DNA from: Clostridia bacterium UC5.1-2E3
GTDB taxonomy: Bacteria > Bacillota > Clostridia > Lachnospirales > Lachnospiraceae
Assembly (NCBI GenBank): GCA_001304875.1
Contig: BBZO01000003.1
Location: 62,001 to 126,000, forward strand
DNA length: 64,000 nucleotides
Direction: 5' to 3'
Numbering within the stretch: position 1 is the first letter of the stretch; every line of letters starts with the position of its first letter. Both the position numbers and the translations under genes were made by a program. Positions 32,685 to 44,010 of the stretch are shown one piece after another. The notes under the pieces were generated by a model. The model did not search any database, was not told the DNA's origin, and saw only the letters and a program-made list of their open reading frames with translations.

Positions 32685-32730
32685 CTATAGGATTGAAGCT
32701 ATAATTTTCATTTTATCAATGATATTATCC
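32685..32730 (+). promoter_or_regulatory. Shared regulon operator/promoter, copy 5 (formamidase operon)
   Basis: CTATAG-N8-CTATAA (32685-32704), 13 bases, then AATGATATTATCC (32718-32730). The ATAG/CTAT core and spacing match the other copies. It lies 55 bases before the formamidase start. Confidence 0.7.
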
Positions 32731-32785
32731 CAATATAATATTCCATGCTATTATTATTACAAAACTATATGAGGAGGGAATTTAT

Positions 32786-33715
32786 ATGATGCACACAATT
32801 AAACCAACCAGCTATAACTATTTGTTCAGCGCGGATTTAAAGCCGATCGCTGCTGTCAATCCGGGGGATACGGTGGAAATCTACACGGAGGATGCCTATG
32901 CGGGGCAGCTCCATTCGGAGAAGGATCTGGTATCGGAGGCCTGCGCGACCACCCAGTTTTTCAACCCGCAGACAGGGCCCATATACATTAACGGAGCGGA
33001 GCCCGGGGATACGCTGGTGGTCGATTTTAAGTCGATTGAATTTACCCGCCCCTATGCGGTGACAGCGATTATCAAATATTTCGGAGGTCTTCAGTCCACA
33101 AATGCCACCCGTATGCTGCAGGATTCACTTCCGGAAAAAACATGGGTGTGGGAGCTGACAGACGATGACAAAGCCATTTACAACAAGGCATTAGATATCA
33201 AGCTTCCTGTGGAGTCTTTCTGCGGAACCATGGCGACGGCTCCGAAGCTGGAGTCGATCACGGCAGTGGCGCCCGGATATTTCGGCGGAAATATGGATGT
33301 TCCGGATGTGTGCCCGGGCAACCGGATTTATCTGCCGGTCAACAACGAGGGAGCTCTTTTCTATATCGGCGACTGTCATGCCAGACAGGGACAGGGAGAG
33401 GTGACAGGAGCCGCCCTGGAGATTCCGGCCAAATGCACGCTGAGCTTTGAGCTCATTAAGGGGAAGGCCATCGAGTGGCCCCGCGTAGAATCCAGGGACA
33501 AGATCATGGTGATCGGAAGTGCCAGGCCGATGGAGGATGCGGCCCGCATCGCTTATGGCAGTCTGGTGGACTGGATGGTGGAGGATTATGGCTTCGATAA
33601 GCTGGATGCCTACATGCTGATCGGACAGGCCGGCGGCCTCTATGTAGGGAATATGGTGGATTCGCTCTATTCCCTGTGCGCGTCGATTGAGAAGAAGTAT
33701 TTGATACACAGATAG
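32786..33715 (+). CDS. Acetamidase/formamidase family protein
   Basis: Intact 309 residues of the FmdA/AmdA family. GDCHARQGQGEVTG near residue 198 is the family's metal-binding signature, with NGAEPGDTLVVDF near residue 72. It hydrolyses a small amide to ammonia plus an acid; the actual amide is unknown. The start follows GAGGAGGGAATTTAT. It is first in an operon with an MFS carrier, a GltS-like carrier and an M20 peptidase. Confidence 0.9.
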   Translation: MMHTIKPTSYNYLFSADLKPIAAVNPGDTVEIYTEDAYAGQLHSEKDLVSEACATTQFFNPQTGPIYINGAEPGDTLVVDFKSIEFTRPYAVTAIIKYFGGLQSTNATRMLQDSLPEKTWVWELTDDDKAIYNKALDIKLPVESFCGTMATAPKLESITAVAPGYFGGNMDVPDVCPGNRIYLPVNNEGALFYIGDCHARQGQGEVTGAALEIPAKCTLSFELIKGKAIEWPRVESRDKIMVIGSARPMEDAARIAYGSLVDWMVEDYGFDKLDAYMLIGQAGGLYVGNMVDSLYSLCASIEKKYLIHR

Positions 33716-33726
33716 GGGAGAGGAAA

Positions 33727-34995
33727 ATGATGGGAACAAGCTCGGCAAAAACGGGAAATGCGGGGTACCGGTGGGTTATCCTGCTGATCAACTTTGTTGT
33801 CTGTGCCTTTGCGTATTCCGGGCTGACCACCTGGAGCGCGGCGTTAAATGAACTGGTAGATACATTCCACGTATCAAAATCTGTGGCCAGCCTGGGAGCT
33901 TCCGTGTTTATGATGGGTTATGCCGTGGGAAGCTTTGTGGAGACCCAGATATCGGCCAGGTACGGCTACCGGACGGGCGGCCTCGTGGGGCTGATCTGCA
34001 TGGTGGTGGGAATTTTCGGCGTCCCCTACGCGCCCAGCTTTGAGATGGTTCTGCTGTTCCGTTTCCTGCAGGGCTGGGGGATTCTGTGGGTCGTGGGAAC
34101 CAACAGCGCGGTCGCCTGGTTTCCGCCGGAGAACCGCGGATTTGCTTCCGGTGTGATCGGCGCTTCCCTGGTGCTCGGAATTGGCATCGGAAATTTTGTG
34201 GCGAATGGACTCATGAGCATTACCGGCACCTGGCAGGGGGCGTTTAAGCTGTTTGCGGTTGTTCTGGCAGTTGCAGCTGTCATATGGGCGGTACTTATGA
34301 AGAATCCGCCGGCTGGTCTTTACGAGGAGGATACAGCAGTTAAAAACACTTCTGCGGACGCCGGGAAAGCGTCTCTGCGGGTCAATCCCTATAAATCGGT
34401 GGGCGCCTGGCTGTTAGTGGCCTGTATGTTTTTTAACTGCTGGCAGCTGACGGGCTATCTGAATTTCGTGGGAAATTATGCCGATTATCTGGGCTACAGT
34501 ACAGTGCAGAGCGGTTTTATCAGCCTGATGGCGGGACTGATCGGAATTGTATCGACACCGGTCGGAGGAATTATCTCAGATCATCTGGTTAAAAAAGGCT
34601 GGGAGCCGATCAAGGCGCGCTGCTTTACCATGGGAGTGCCGGGATTTCTGATTGCGGCGGTCACCACCGTCCTGTACCCGGCGATGGCGCCTGTGTCCTA
34701 CACACTGGCACTGGTGGGCTGTATCCTGTGCGGCTGGGGCGTACCGATCACAAACGCTACCATGGGAGCCATCAATATGGATATTCTCAATGATCAGACG
34801 GCGGCAGACAAGATGTTCGCTTTCACGGTTCTGATCGGACTGGGACTGGGCGGAAGTATTGCATCCTACATCCCCACCTTTATTGCAGAAACCATGAGCT
34901 ATACCATGTCCTTCGTGGTTATGGGCTGCGGGGCGCTGGCGGGGGCAGTGATCAGTCTGGTTGTTCCCAGGTTTCAGATTAAGAACCAGGGTTAA
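33727..34995 (+). CDS. Major facilitator superfamily transporter
   Basis: Intact 422 residues with twelve predicted membrane segments. SARYGYRTGGLVG after the second segment matches the MFS motif-A position, and the arrangement resembles oxalate/formate- and monocarboxylate-type MFS carriers. It begins 11 bases after the formamidase, so it is likely co-expressed and probably moves the substrate or an acid product. Specificity cannot be read from the sequence. Confidence 0.88.
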   Translation: MMGTSSAKTGNAGYRWVILLINFVVCAFAYSGLTTWSAALNELVDTFHVSKSVASLGASVFMMGYAVGSFVETQISARYGYRTGGLVGLICMVVGIFGVPYAPSFEMVLLFRFLQGWGILWVVGTNSAVAWFPPENRGFASGVIGASLVLGIGIGNFVANGLMSITGTWQGAFKLFAVVLAVAAVIWAVLMKNPPAGLYEEDTAVKNTSADAGKASLRVNPYKSVGAWLLVACMFFNCWQLTGYLNFVGNYADYLGYSTVQSGFISLMAGLIGIVSTPVGGIISDHLVKKGWEPIKARCFTMGVPGFLIAAVTTVLYPAMAPVSYTLALVGCILCGWGVPITNATMGAINMDILNDQTAADKMFAFTVLIGLGLGGSIASYIPTFIAETMSYTMSFVVMGCGALAGAVISLVVPRFQIKNQG

Positions 34996-35007
34996 AAGGA
35001 GGAGTAT

Positions 35008-36372
35008 ATGAGCATTTCAGATACACTTGTTGTCATTATTAAAGCGTTTGCCGTATTCAGTGTATTGCTTTTTATCGGTGCCTTTTTGCGTGCAAAGATC
35101 CGGCTGTTTCAAAAATTGTACCTTCCGGCCTGTGTGATTGGAGGATTTCTGGGATTGATTGTCGGGCCAAATGTTTTGAATCTGATACCTGTTTCCGGAG
35201 ATGTCATGGAAGTTGCATCATCTCTCCCGGGAGTTCTGATTGTTCCCGTACTTGCTGCGGTTCCTATGTGTATGCAGCGTTCCGGAGGGATTGATCTAAG
35301 GAAACAGAGAGATATTATCACGATGTTCAGTATCTTGACTGGCGGTTGTTTTTTACAGTTTGTGATCGGCCTGCTGGTGAATCTGGGGTACAGTGCTGCA
35401 GGAGGAGAGAGCTATTCTACCTTCGGGCTGGAGCTGGCTTTCGGTTTCTGTGGAGGCCATGGCATGGCTGGAAGCCTGGGGAGTGCTCTTAAGGATCTGA
35501 ATGCGCCATACTGGGAGGTAGCGCAGGGAGTTGCCAGTACCTCAGCTACAGTTGGTCTGATCGGGGCGATTGTTGTGGGTGTCGTGATGCTCAACATGGC
35601 AGTACGCAAAGGGTACACATCGGTGATGAAAGGAGGAGAAGGCATTTCGGAGGATTTTCGCCTGGGATATTACCGGCCGGTGGATGAGAAACGTCCGTCC
35701 CTGGGGGTTCAGACGACTATTTCCAATAGTATTGAGACATTGTCTCTGCATATGGCCTTGCTTTTGGCGGCTTCCGGAGGCGCTTATATAATTGGCAACT
35801 GGGTCAGCTCACTGAATATAGGGATTCTCAGCGCGATGTCTACCTGGTTTTATGCAATGATCTTAATGGCTGTATTCTGGATGATTATTCAGGCATTTAA
35901 AATAGATTTTCTGTTTGATGAGGAGGTAAAGAATAAGATCACAGGATTTTTGTCGGATTATATTATAGTGGCGGCAATTATGAGTATTCCCATTGATCTG
36001 GTGCTTACATATTGGATACCCATGTTAATCATGTTCACAGTGGGGATGGCGATCACGATCTGTGTGTGTTATTTTATTGGGAAAAAATATTTCCGCGAAT
36101 ATTGGTTCGAAAAGGTTCTGGGGCCATTTGGTTCTAATACAGGCGTGTATGTGAGCGGAATGCTTCTCACGAAAATGGCGGATCCGGAGCTTAGGACACC
36201 GGCGTTAAAAGACTATGCGCTGGGGTATACGCTGGCAAGTTTCGTCAATACGCCGCTGATGGCCCTAATGGTGTCAGTGACGTTTATGCAGGGACCTTTG
36301 ATGGGAGTATTTGTCGCTCTTGTCATATCAGTCATTTGTTTTATTCCTATTGTCCTGTTTTGTAGAAGATAG
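35008..36372 (+). CDS. GltS-like sodium/glutamate symporter family protein
   Basis: Intact 454 residues, strongly hydrophobic, in two homologous halves. FGFCGGHGMAGSLGSAL near residue 150 and FGSNTGVYVSGMLL near residue 375 are the paired re-entrant-loop regions of GltS-type carriers. It starts 12 bases after the MFS gene, following AAAAGGAGGAGTAT. It may import glutamate or a related carboxylate. Base composition is more AT-rich than in the genes before it. Confidence 0.82.
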   Translation: MSISDTLVVIIKAFAVFSVLLFIGAFLRAKIRLFQKLYLPACVIGGFLGLIVGPNVLNLIPVSGDVMEVASSLPGVLIVPVLAAVPMCMQRSGGIDLRKQRDIITMFSILTGGCFLQFVIGLLVNLGYSAAGGESYSTFGLELAFGFCGGHGMAGSLGSALKDLNAPYWEVAQGVASTSATVGLIGAIVVGVVMLNMAVRKGYTSVMKGGEGISEDFRLGYYRPVDEKRPSLGVQTTISNSIETLSLHMALLLAASGGAYIIGNWVSSLNIGILSAMSTWFYAMILMAVFWMIIQAFKIDFLFDEEVKNKITGFLSDYIIVAAIMSIPIDLVLTYWIPMLIMFTVGMAITICVCYFIGKKYFREYWFEKVLGPFGSNTGVYVSGMLLTKMADPELRTPALKDYALGYTLASFVNTPLMALMVSVTFMQGPLMGVFVALVISVICFIPIVLFCRR

Positions 36373-36391
36373 TCTGAAGGAGGAAATATAA

Positions 36392-37581
36392 ATGGATTTT
36401 CAAGCGGCAGAAATACATCGGTTTGTGCAGGAAAATAGAGAGGAAGCCATCGACTGTCTCCGGGAACTTCTGGCGACTCCCAGCAATTCCGGGGAGGAAG
36501 TTGCGGTAAGCAAGGTATTCTGCAGATGGATTGAGCGTGCGGGCCTTGAGCTACGGTGGTTGGGATTTCAGAAGAACATCCCAATGTGCTCGCTGAATGG
36601 TTTGGAAGTAATCCGGGAAAGAGGTTTGTTTTTAATGGGCATATGGATACGTTTCCGCCCACGGATGGAGATGAAGGAACGTATGGCCCCTATTCTGGAA
36701 TGGTGGCGGACAATGCGGTTTATGGAAGAGGCGCTTCTGATATGAAAGGCGGAGATGCTGCGGCACTAATGGCTGTGGCTTTCCTAAAACGAATGGGTTT
36801 CGATCCAAAAGGCAGCGTTCTTCTGAGCTATCTGTGTGATGAGGAGCTGGGCGGACGTTATGGCTCTAAATGGCTGGCTCCGCGCGGTTATCTGGATGGT
36901 GATTTCGGAATTTGCATGGAGCAGACGGATAGCAGGATATTAATTGGACACTCAGGAATGTTCCGCATTTACGTGATTTATCATGCACCGGCTCAGCATT
37001 CTGCCAGACCGCATACCAAGAAGAATGCGCTGGAAAAAGCAGTGATTGCGATCAATGCACTCTACACGTACAGGGATCAAGTCGTACGTAAAAAGAAAGA
37101 CCCGATTTATGAGAGTTCATCTCTGGAGATTACTATGATGAATGCCGGAGCTGCGCCTAATGTTCATGCGGCTGAAGCTAGATTTGCGATTGATTATCGT
37201 ATGATTCCTTCCGAGACACTTGAGGAGGTCAGCCGGGCCATATTTGGAATTCTGGATGCTCTGAAAATGGCTGATCCGGATATGGACTACGAATATGAAT
37301 TGATTTCAGATAGGCCGGGACTCAGTGTGGATGAAAAGTCTGATATTGTGCGTGCCTGCAAAGAAGCCTACGAGGAGGTGACTGGAAAGCCTGCAGAAGT
37401 CTTTTACAGGCATGGAGGTTCGGATGCAGCAACAATACAAAAATTCAATAATATTCCCATGCCGAACTGGTGCTTTGCAGTTACTGCTTACGTAGGACTT
37501 CCAGATGAACGGTTCGATATTGATGATTATCTGCTGAATATTGAAGCGTACATGCTTACGCTTGTTAAACTGATGGGATAG
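36392..37581 (+). CDS. M20-family metallopeptidase/deacylase (ArgE/DapE type, frameshifted)
   Basis: About 396 residues after repair. Metal ligands are visible in FNGHMDTFPP (HxD), GRGASDMKGGDAA (Asp), DEELGGRYGS (the catalytic Glu and next ligand) and the final His-containing RHGGSDA. It removes an acyl or peptide group from an amino-acid derivative. The frame breaks near 36556: CTACGGTGGTTGGG should be CTACGGGTGGTTGGG (LRVVGISEEHPNV). It starts after AAGGAGGAAATATA, 19 bases after the GltS-like gene. Confidence 0.87.
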
Positions 37582-37605
37582 AAGACATTTGAGCGGAGAC
37601 AGAGA

Positions 37606-38168
37606 ATGGATACATTTTTTATTCCGGAAAAACCTGGGACGGATTTTCGATCGCTGCCTGTGGATTCTGTGCGGATGGAGAGAAAAAAAGAATAGAAAAC
37701 GCACTGGAAACATTGCGAAATGTCAGCTTTGGAAATTATACGGCAGCTTATATCATTGATTACCGTTTAAACCAGATGGTAAAGGAGGTACTGGGCGGAC
37801 TGGAAGAGGAGGTATATGTGCTCGGTGCGTCCATACGAGTTCCTGGGGCGGAGGCGAGAACTGGTGGGATATTTGGAACGCCTGGCGGGGAAGCTGAATC
37901 AGCGGACGATATATACCAGGAGCTGGAGAGAAGAACGGTGGGCATAAGGCCGGGATATATGGCATTCTGTCTGGAAGGTACGGCGCCTGCTGGGCTCAAG
38001 ACCGCCTTTTTTCTTGCGGAGAGCAGGGAGGACATCTTTGCATTTTATAGAAGGTTAGAGGAGACTGAGCAAGAGTTTGTTCTCATGACTGACGGTAGCG
38101 GAAAAGGGGCCTTCGGAGTTGCGGCTGTCCGGAGAAGGATTGCTGTTCTGGAAGAAATCTCTGGATGA
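37606..38168 (+). CDS. Unrecognised protein, last gene of the formamidase operon (frameshifted)
   Basis: The frame is clear from about 37713 to 38168. Upstream, the same frame reads YSGKTWDGFSIAACGFCADG and KKRIENALETLRNVSFG, so the likely start is the ATG at 37606 with one T missing from the T run near 37617 (MDTFFYSGKTWDG...), giving about 187 residues. It is soluble, with no recognised domain. It lies 24 bases after the peptidase. The alternative reading MDTFFIPEKPG ends at a TAG near 37693 and looks less natural. Confidence 0.55.
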
Positions 38169-38288
38169 AGGGGCGTATGCTGTTTTTATTCCCCTGTTTA
38201 TCCCCAGGCTCTCGGGCGCCAGATTATAAAGCGTCAGGGTTGCAGATACGAATGAAAATATATACCATGTGCGAAGGCACAGACCGCT

Positions 38289-38325
38289 GGGGCGGCGCAG
38301 AAATTTCTCTGTGCCGCCCTGATTA
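38289..38325 (+). terminator. Terminator of the formamidase operon
   Basis: GGGCGGCGCAGA (38290-38301) pairs with TCTGTGCCGCCC (38308-38319) around AATTTC with one G-T pair, followed by TGATTATTTTG. Confidence 0.75.
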
Positions 38326-38400
38326 TTTTGAGGCGATGCAGGGAAATATATTTTATTAAGAGATAAAATGTCTGTATTGCAGAGAAAGAAGGTAAACAAA

Positions 38401-39571
38401 ATGCTGGAAACCCTGGAGGCAAACGCCCTTGCCGCATCCATGCGCAGATTCGACCAATCCCCGTTCTGTCTGAAATTCGGTGAGAAGGAATACAGGATCG
38501 GAGAGGGAACGCCGGAATTTACGGTGAGAGTCAACCGGAATATCCCGGTGAAATCGCTGATGACCAGCACGTCCCTGGCGCTGGGCGAGGCCTATATGGA
38601 TGGAGATATAGAAATAGAGGGAGACCTGTACGATGCCCTGGATCATTTTTGGGCAGATGGACCGTTTTTCCACGGATCAGTCCGCACTGAGGAAACTGAT
38701 CTTCACCTCCACAGGAAAGAAGAACCAGGCGAAGGAGGTGCAAAGCCATTACGACATCGGAAATGATTTCTATAAGCTCTGGCTGGACGAGACCATGAGC
38801 TATTCCTGCGGGTATTTCCTCCGCGAGGACGACACTCTCTATGACGCCCAGGTGAACAAGGTGGACCGCATTCTCAAAAAGCTGTATCTGAGCGAGGGAA
38901 TGTCGCTTCTGGACATCGGCTGCGGCTGGGGCTTTCTTCTGATCGAGGCCGCAAAAAAATACGGGGTGCGCGGGATGGGAATTACACTGAGCAAAGAGCA
39001 GTGCGCCGAGTTCCGGCGCCGGATTGAGGAGGAGAAGCTGGGAGATCTCCTGAGCGTGGAACTCATGGACTACCGTGATCTGCCCTCCTGCGGGCGCACC
39101 TTTGACCGCGTGGTCAGCGTGGGGATGGTGGAGCATGTGGGGAGGGACAACTACCGGCTGTTTGTGGACTGCGCCGCCCGGGTGCTCGCGCCCGGAGGAC
39201 TGTTCCTTCTCCATTTCATCAGCAGTCTGAAAGAGCATTCGGGGGATCCATGGATCAAGAAATATATTTTCCCCGGCGGCGTGGTGCCGAGCCTGCGGGA
39301 GCTGCTCTCCTGCGCGGCGGAGGATGAATTTCACACGCTGGATGTGGAAAATCTGCGGCTCCACTATAACCGGACGCTGCTGTGCTGGGAGAAAAATTAC
39401 AGGGAGCACTATGACGAGGTGAAGGAAATGTTCGGGGAGCGTTTTGCCCGGATGTGGGATCTCTACCTGGCGTCCTGCGCCGCCACGTTCCACAACGGAG
39501 TCATCGATCTGCACCAGGTGCTTTTCTCGAAGGGGATTAACAATGCGCTCCCGTTGGTGAGGTGGTACTAG
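38401..39571 (+). CDS. cfa: Cyclopropane-fatty-acyl-phospholipid synthase-type methyltransferase (frameshifted)
   Basis: About 389 residues. The N-terminal domain (SLALGEAYMDGDIEIEGDL) and the SAM-binding LLDIGCGWGFLLIEAA, preceded by SHYDIGNDFYKLWLDETMSYSCG, are CFA-synthase hallmarks. It methylenates unsaturated lipid chains using S-adenosylmethionine. The frame breaks near 38650 in CATTTTTGGGCAG, where the T run is one too long or two bases are lost (DHF.GQMDRF). The ATG at 38401 follows GAAGGTAAACAAA; an in-frame ATG at 38368 has no ribosome site. Confidence 0.9.
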
Positions 39572-39642
39572 AGAAAGAACCCTTCATCCCCCGCCCGTCC
39601 CCCGCATACAATATAAGGAATGGCGAACCAGGAGCGTGTTCC

Positions 39643-40894
39643 ATGCGGGAGAGTCCGAAGCATACCTATTTCATTATCCGCGCTGCGATGACGTGTTTCT
39701 TTCTCGTCGTCCCCCTGTTCGTGCTCCGGGCCCCACTGGAGTGGATGGGGCGCATGCTGGCGGCCGACGGCCGCATCACCGAATGGATCTGGAATCAGGC
39801 GTATCCACAGTATATGACGCGGGCGAATCCGGGCGGCTGGATTCGCTCGCTGTTTGCCGGGGAGGGGGAGAATGGCATACCGGATCCCGACCCGGCCTAC
39901 CGGGAGCTGGTGCGAAACCGGCAGTTCTTAGAGGAACACCCTTACATAAAACAGCGGCTTGCCCAGGCGGTGGGAGGAGCCGGCGGGAGCAGCGGGGAGG
40001 ACGCAGGCAGCGGGATGCCCGGCAGTCAGAATGACAGCTCCGTCGCCTCCCGGGTGGTCACGTCCCAGTCCGCGCTCCCGGTCCGCTCCGGTCTTCCGGT
40101 GGTGGGAAGGGAGTACGTGCGGGAGCAGCTGGCGGACTACGATTTCCTGATGAAGAATTTCTACATCGTCCACGCCAACACCACGGCGGGGCGGGATCTG
40201 ATGAAGGCGGATGAATTTCTATCCAGGGATTTTTCCCTGGACGCCCCGGGGGGAGAAACGGACAGCCAGGGCGGCGCACCGCCGCAGATCCTCATCTACC
40301 ACACCCACGGCTCCGAGACCTTCGCCGACTACGGGGAAAATCCCGAGGCCGACATCATCCACGTGGGGAGCTATCTGGCGGAGCTTCTGGCGGCCAAGGC
40401 TACAGCGTCATCCACGACACCTCCCGCTACGACATGTACGGCGGCGAGCTGGACCGGAGCCAGGCCTACACCTACTCGCTGGACGGGGTGACGAAGATTC
40501 TGCAGGAGAATCCGTCGATCCAGGTGGTGCTCGACGTCCATCGCGACGGCGTGGCGGAGGAGACTCATCTGGTGACGGAGATCGATGGGAAGCCCACGGC
40601 CCAGATTATGTTCTTCAACGGCACCAGCCAGACCCCGGAGGGCCCCATCGAGTACCTGCCGAACCCGAACCTGGAAAATAACCTGGCCTTCAGCTTCCAG
40701 TTAAAGCTCTGCGCCGAGGCATATTTCCCGGATTCACGCGGAAAATATATCTGAAGGGCCTGCGCTATAACCTGCATCTGCGGGGCCGCTCCGCCCTCAT
40801 CGAGGTGGGCGCGCAGAACAACACCTACGAGGAGGCGAGAAACGCCATGGAGCCGCTTTCGGAACTTTTGGATATGGTGTTGCGCGGGGAGTAA
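39643..40894 (+). CDS. spoIIP: SpoIIP-family peptidoglycan hydrolase (two frameshifts)
   Basis: About 417 residues. An N-terminal membrane anchor (CFFLVVPLFVLRAPLEW) is followed by a low-complexity Gly/Ser linker and the SpoIIP catalytic domain with ILIYHTHGSETFADY and VVLDVHRDGV. SpoIIP, with SpoIID and SpoIIM, thins septal peptidoglycan during engulfment. Breaks lie near 40398 (AAGGCTAC for AAGGGCTAC) and near 40733 (GATTCACGCGG for GATTTCACGCGG). The ATG at 39643 follows AGGAGCGTGTTCC. lepA and hemW follow, a gene order I recall as usual downstream of spoIIP in Firmicutes. Confidence 0.9.
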
Positions 40895-40942
40895 AAAAAT
40901 GGTATCATCTTAGGAAGAAATACAGAGAAAAGAGGAAGATAG

Positions 40943-42755
40943 ATGGCACAGATCTCCCAGAAGAACATCAGAAATTTCTGCATTATCGCCCACATTGACC
41001 ACGGCAAATCCACGCTGGCGGACCGCATCATCGAGATGACGGGGCTACTCACCAGCAGGGAGATGCAGTCCCAGGTCCTTGACAACATGGAGCTGGAGCG
41101 CGAGAGGGGCATCACCATAAAGGCACAGACCGTCCGCACGGTTTACAAGGCAAAGGACGGCGAGGAGTACATTTTTAACCTGATTGATACCCCCGGACAT
41201 GTGGATTTTAACTACGAGGTGTCCAGAAGCCTGGCGGCCTGCGACGGCGCGGTTTTAGTGGTGGACGCCGCCCAGGGCATCGAGGCCCAGACGTTAGCCA
41301 ATGTGTACCTGGCTCTCGACCATGATCTGGAAGTATTTCCGGTGATTAATAAGATCGACCTCCCCAGCGCCGACCCCGACCGGGTGGCCGCTGAGATCGA
41401 GGACGTGATCGGCATCGAGGCTCACGACGCGCCGCGGATCTCCGCGAAGGTGGGGCTGAACATCGAGGACGTTTTAGAGCAGATCGTGGCGAAGATCCCG
41501 CTCCCACCGGGGATCCGGAGGCGCCGCTGCAGGCGCTGATTTTCGACTCGGTGTACGATTCCTACAAGGGCGTCATCGTGTTCTGCCGCATCAAGGAGGG
41601 CACCGTGAAAAAGGGCACTCCCATCCGCATGATGGCCACCGGGGCCACCGCCGACGTGGTGGAGGTGGGATACTTCGGCGCGGGCCAGTTTATCCCCTGT
41701 GAGAGCTTAAGCGCTGGCATGGTGGGCTACATCACCGCCAGCATCAAGAACGTGAAGGACACCTCCGTGGGCGACACCATCACCAACCGGGAGAACCCAT
41801 GCGCAGAGCCGCTGCCCGGCTACAAAAAGGTGACCTCCATGGTGTACTGCGGTCTCTATCCGGCGGACGGCGCCAAATATAACGACCTGCGCGACGCGCT
41901 GGAAAAGCTGCAGCTCAACGATGCGTCCCTGTTCTTCGAGCCGGAGACCTCCATCGCGCTGGGCTTCGGATTCCGCTGCGGATTCTTAGGACTCCTGCAC
42001 TTAGAGATCATCCAGGAGCGCTTGGAGCGCGAGTACAACCTGGATCTGGTGACCACCGCCCCCGGCGTCGTGTACCGCGTGCACAAGACCAACGGCGAGA
42101 TGATCGAGCTGACCAACCCCTCCAACCTGCCGGATCCGTCGGAGATCGACTACATGGAGGAGCCCATCGTCTCCGCCGAGATCATGGTGACTACCGAATT
42201 TGTGGGTTCCATCATGACCCTCTGCCAGGAGCGCCGCGGCGTCTACCTGGGGATGGAGTACATGGAGGAGACCCGGGCGCTCTTAAAGTACGAGCTTCCG
42301 CTCAACGAGATCATTTACGATTTCTTCGACGCTCTCAAATCCCGCTCCAGAGGCTATGCGTCCTTCGACTACGAGCTCAAGGCTACGAGACCTCCAGGCT
42401 GGTGAAGCTGGACATCCTAGTGAACAAGGAGGAGGTGGACGCGCTGTCGTTCATCGTCCACGCCGATTCTGCCTACGAGAGAGGCAGGAAGATGTGCGAG
42501 AAGCTGAAGGAGGAGATCCCGCGGCACTTATTCGAGATTCCGATCCAGGCGGCGGTGGGCGGAAAGATCATCGCCCGCGAGACCGTGAAGGCCGTCCGCA
42601 AGGACGTGCTGGCCAAGTGCTACGGCGGCGACATTTCCCGGAAGAGAAAGCTTTTAGAGAAACAGAAGGAAGGCAAGAAGCGCATGCGCCAGATCGGAAA
42701 TGTGGAGATTCCGCAGAAGGCGTTCATGAGCGTCCTTAAGCTGGACGACCAGTAA
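40943..42755 (+). CDS. lepA: Elongation factor 4 (two frameshifts)
   Basis: Ribosome-associated GTPase that acts on stalled or back-translocating ribosomes. G1 [14 protein letters not shown]2 [12 protein letters not shown]3 DTPGHVDF and G4 NKIDLPSA are visible; the unique C-terminal domain ends [17 protein letters not shown]. Breaks lie near 41503 (CCGCTCCCACC should be CCGCCTCCCACC) and near 42385 (AAGGCTACGAG should be AAGGGCTACGAG). Repaired length is 604 residues, normal. The start follows AGAGGAAGATAG. Confidence 0.95.
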
Positions 42756-42759
42756 AACG

Positions 42760-43918
42760 ATGGAGACAAAAAGAAAACTGGAGCTGTACCTGCACATTCC
42801 GTTCTGCATCCGCAAATGCAGCTACTGCGACTTTCTGTCCTTTGCGGCGGACGAGTCGCTTAAGGAGCGGTACGCGGGGCAGCTCATCGAGGAGATACAT
42901 GCAAAGAGTGCGGCCTTCGCCGACCGGGAGATTTCCACCCTGTTCATCGGAGGCGGCACTCCTTCTATATTAAAGGCGGAGAGCCTGGCGCAAATCATGG
43001 CGGCGGTGCGGGCGGATTTCGCGCTGGCGGCTGACTGTGAGGCCACCATCGAGGCCAACCCGGGGGACGCTGACGGCGGACTGGCTGGAGACCTGCCGGG
43101 CTGCGGGGCTCAACCGCCTGAGCCTGGGGCTTCAGTCCGCCGACGACGGGGAGCTTCGGACGCTGGGGCGGATCCACACCTGGGAGCAGTTTCTCGCCTC
43201 CTACGGGATGGTCAGACGGGCCGGGTTTGAGAATGTCAACGTGGATCTGATGTCCGCGCTGCCCGGACAGTCCCTGGCCTCCTGGGAGCGGTCTCTCCGG
43301 GAGGTGACCGCCCTGGAGCCGGAGCACATTTCCGCCTACAGTCTGATCGTGGAGGAGGGGACGCCGTTCTGCGAGCGGTATTCCGGCGCGGGCGCGAAGC
43401 TCCTGCCCGACGAGGACACGGAGCGGGCGATGTATCGGGCGGCGAAGGAGATTCTGGGGCGGGCCGGTTTCGAGCGGTACGAGATCTCCAACTACGCGAA
43501 GCCGGGAAGGGCGTGCCGCCACAACATCGGCTACTGGACCGGAGAGGAGTATCTGGGCCTGGGCCTGGGCGCGGCGTCCTATGTGGACGGCTGGCGGTTT
43601 TCCAATACGGGAGATATGGAGCGGTACCTGGCCGCGGGGCGGGCGGAGATGTGCAAAGCTGCATTCTATGAGAATGTCACCCGCACCACAGAGCAGTCGC
43701 GGATGGAGGAATTTATGTTCCTGGGGCTGCGCATGGTGCGCGGCGTGCCGGAGGTCGAATTTAGCCGGCGCTTCGGGAAGACGATGGACGAGGTCTACGG
43801 CCCGGTGCTCCGGCAGATGGAGGAGCTGGGGCTCATGGAGAAGGACGGCGCGTTCTGGCGGCTGACGGAGCGGGGGATCGACGTGAGCAACGGGGTGATG
43901 GCGGAGTTTTTGCTGTAA
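42760..43918 (+). CDS. hemW: HemW-type radical SAM protein (heme chaperone, frameshifted)
   Basis: About 385 residues. The N-terminal radical-SAM motif IPFCIRKCSYCDF (Cx3Cx2C) starts near residue 13, followed by FIGGGTPS, NRLSLGLQS and HISAYSLIVEEGTPF. This last motif and the missing HemN N-terminal extension favour HemW over true HemN. The frame breaks near 43066, where CCCGGGGGACG has one G too many (EANPGTLTADWL). It begins 4 bases after lepA, a common pairing in Firmicutes. Confidence 0.9.
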
Positions 43919-43961
43919 AAACGGGAAAGTTGTTTGTTAATAATCTAACAGCTCAAAAATA

Positions 43962-43990
43962 TTGACATATTTCTCAGAAAAAAGTATACT
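43962..43990 (+). promoter_or_regulatory. Sigma-A promoter of the glp genes
   Basis: TTGACA (43962-43967) and TATACT (43985-43990) with exactly 17 bases between them. Transcription would enter the leader terminator at 44011 and then glpP. Confidence 0.9.
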
Positions 43991-44010
43991 AATAACAGGC
44001 GAGAGAGAAA

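Noticed and set aside
30295-37581. Known purine/uric-acid type degradation cluster
   Set aside because: An M20 peptidase and a MoCF-like fold are present, but xanthine dehydrogenase-like subunits, ygeX/ygfK-type genes and carbamate kinase are absent.
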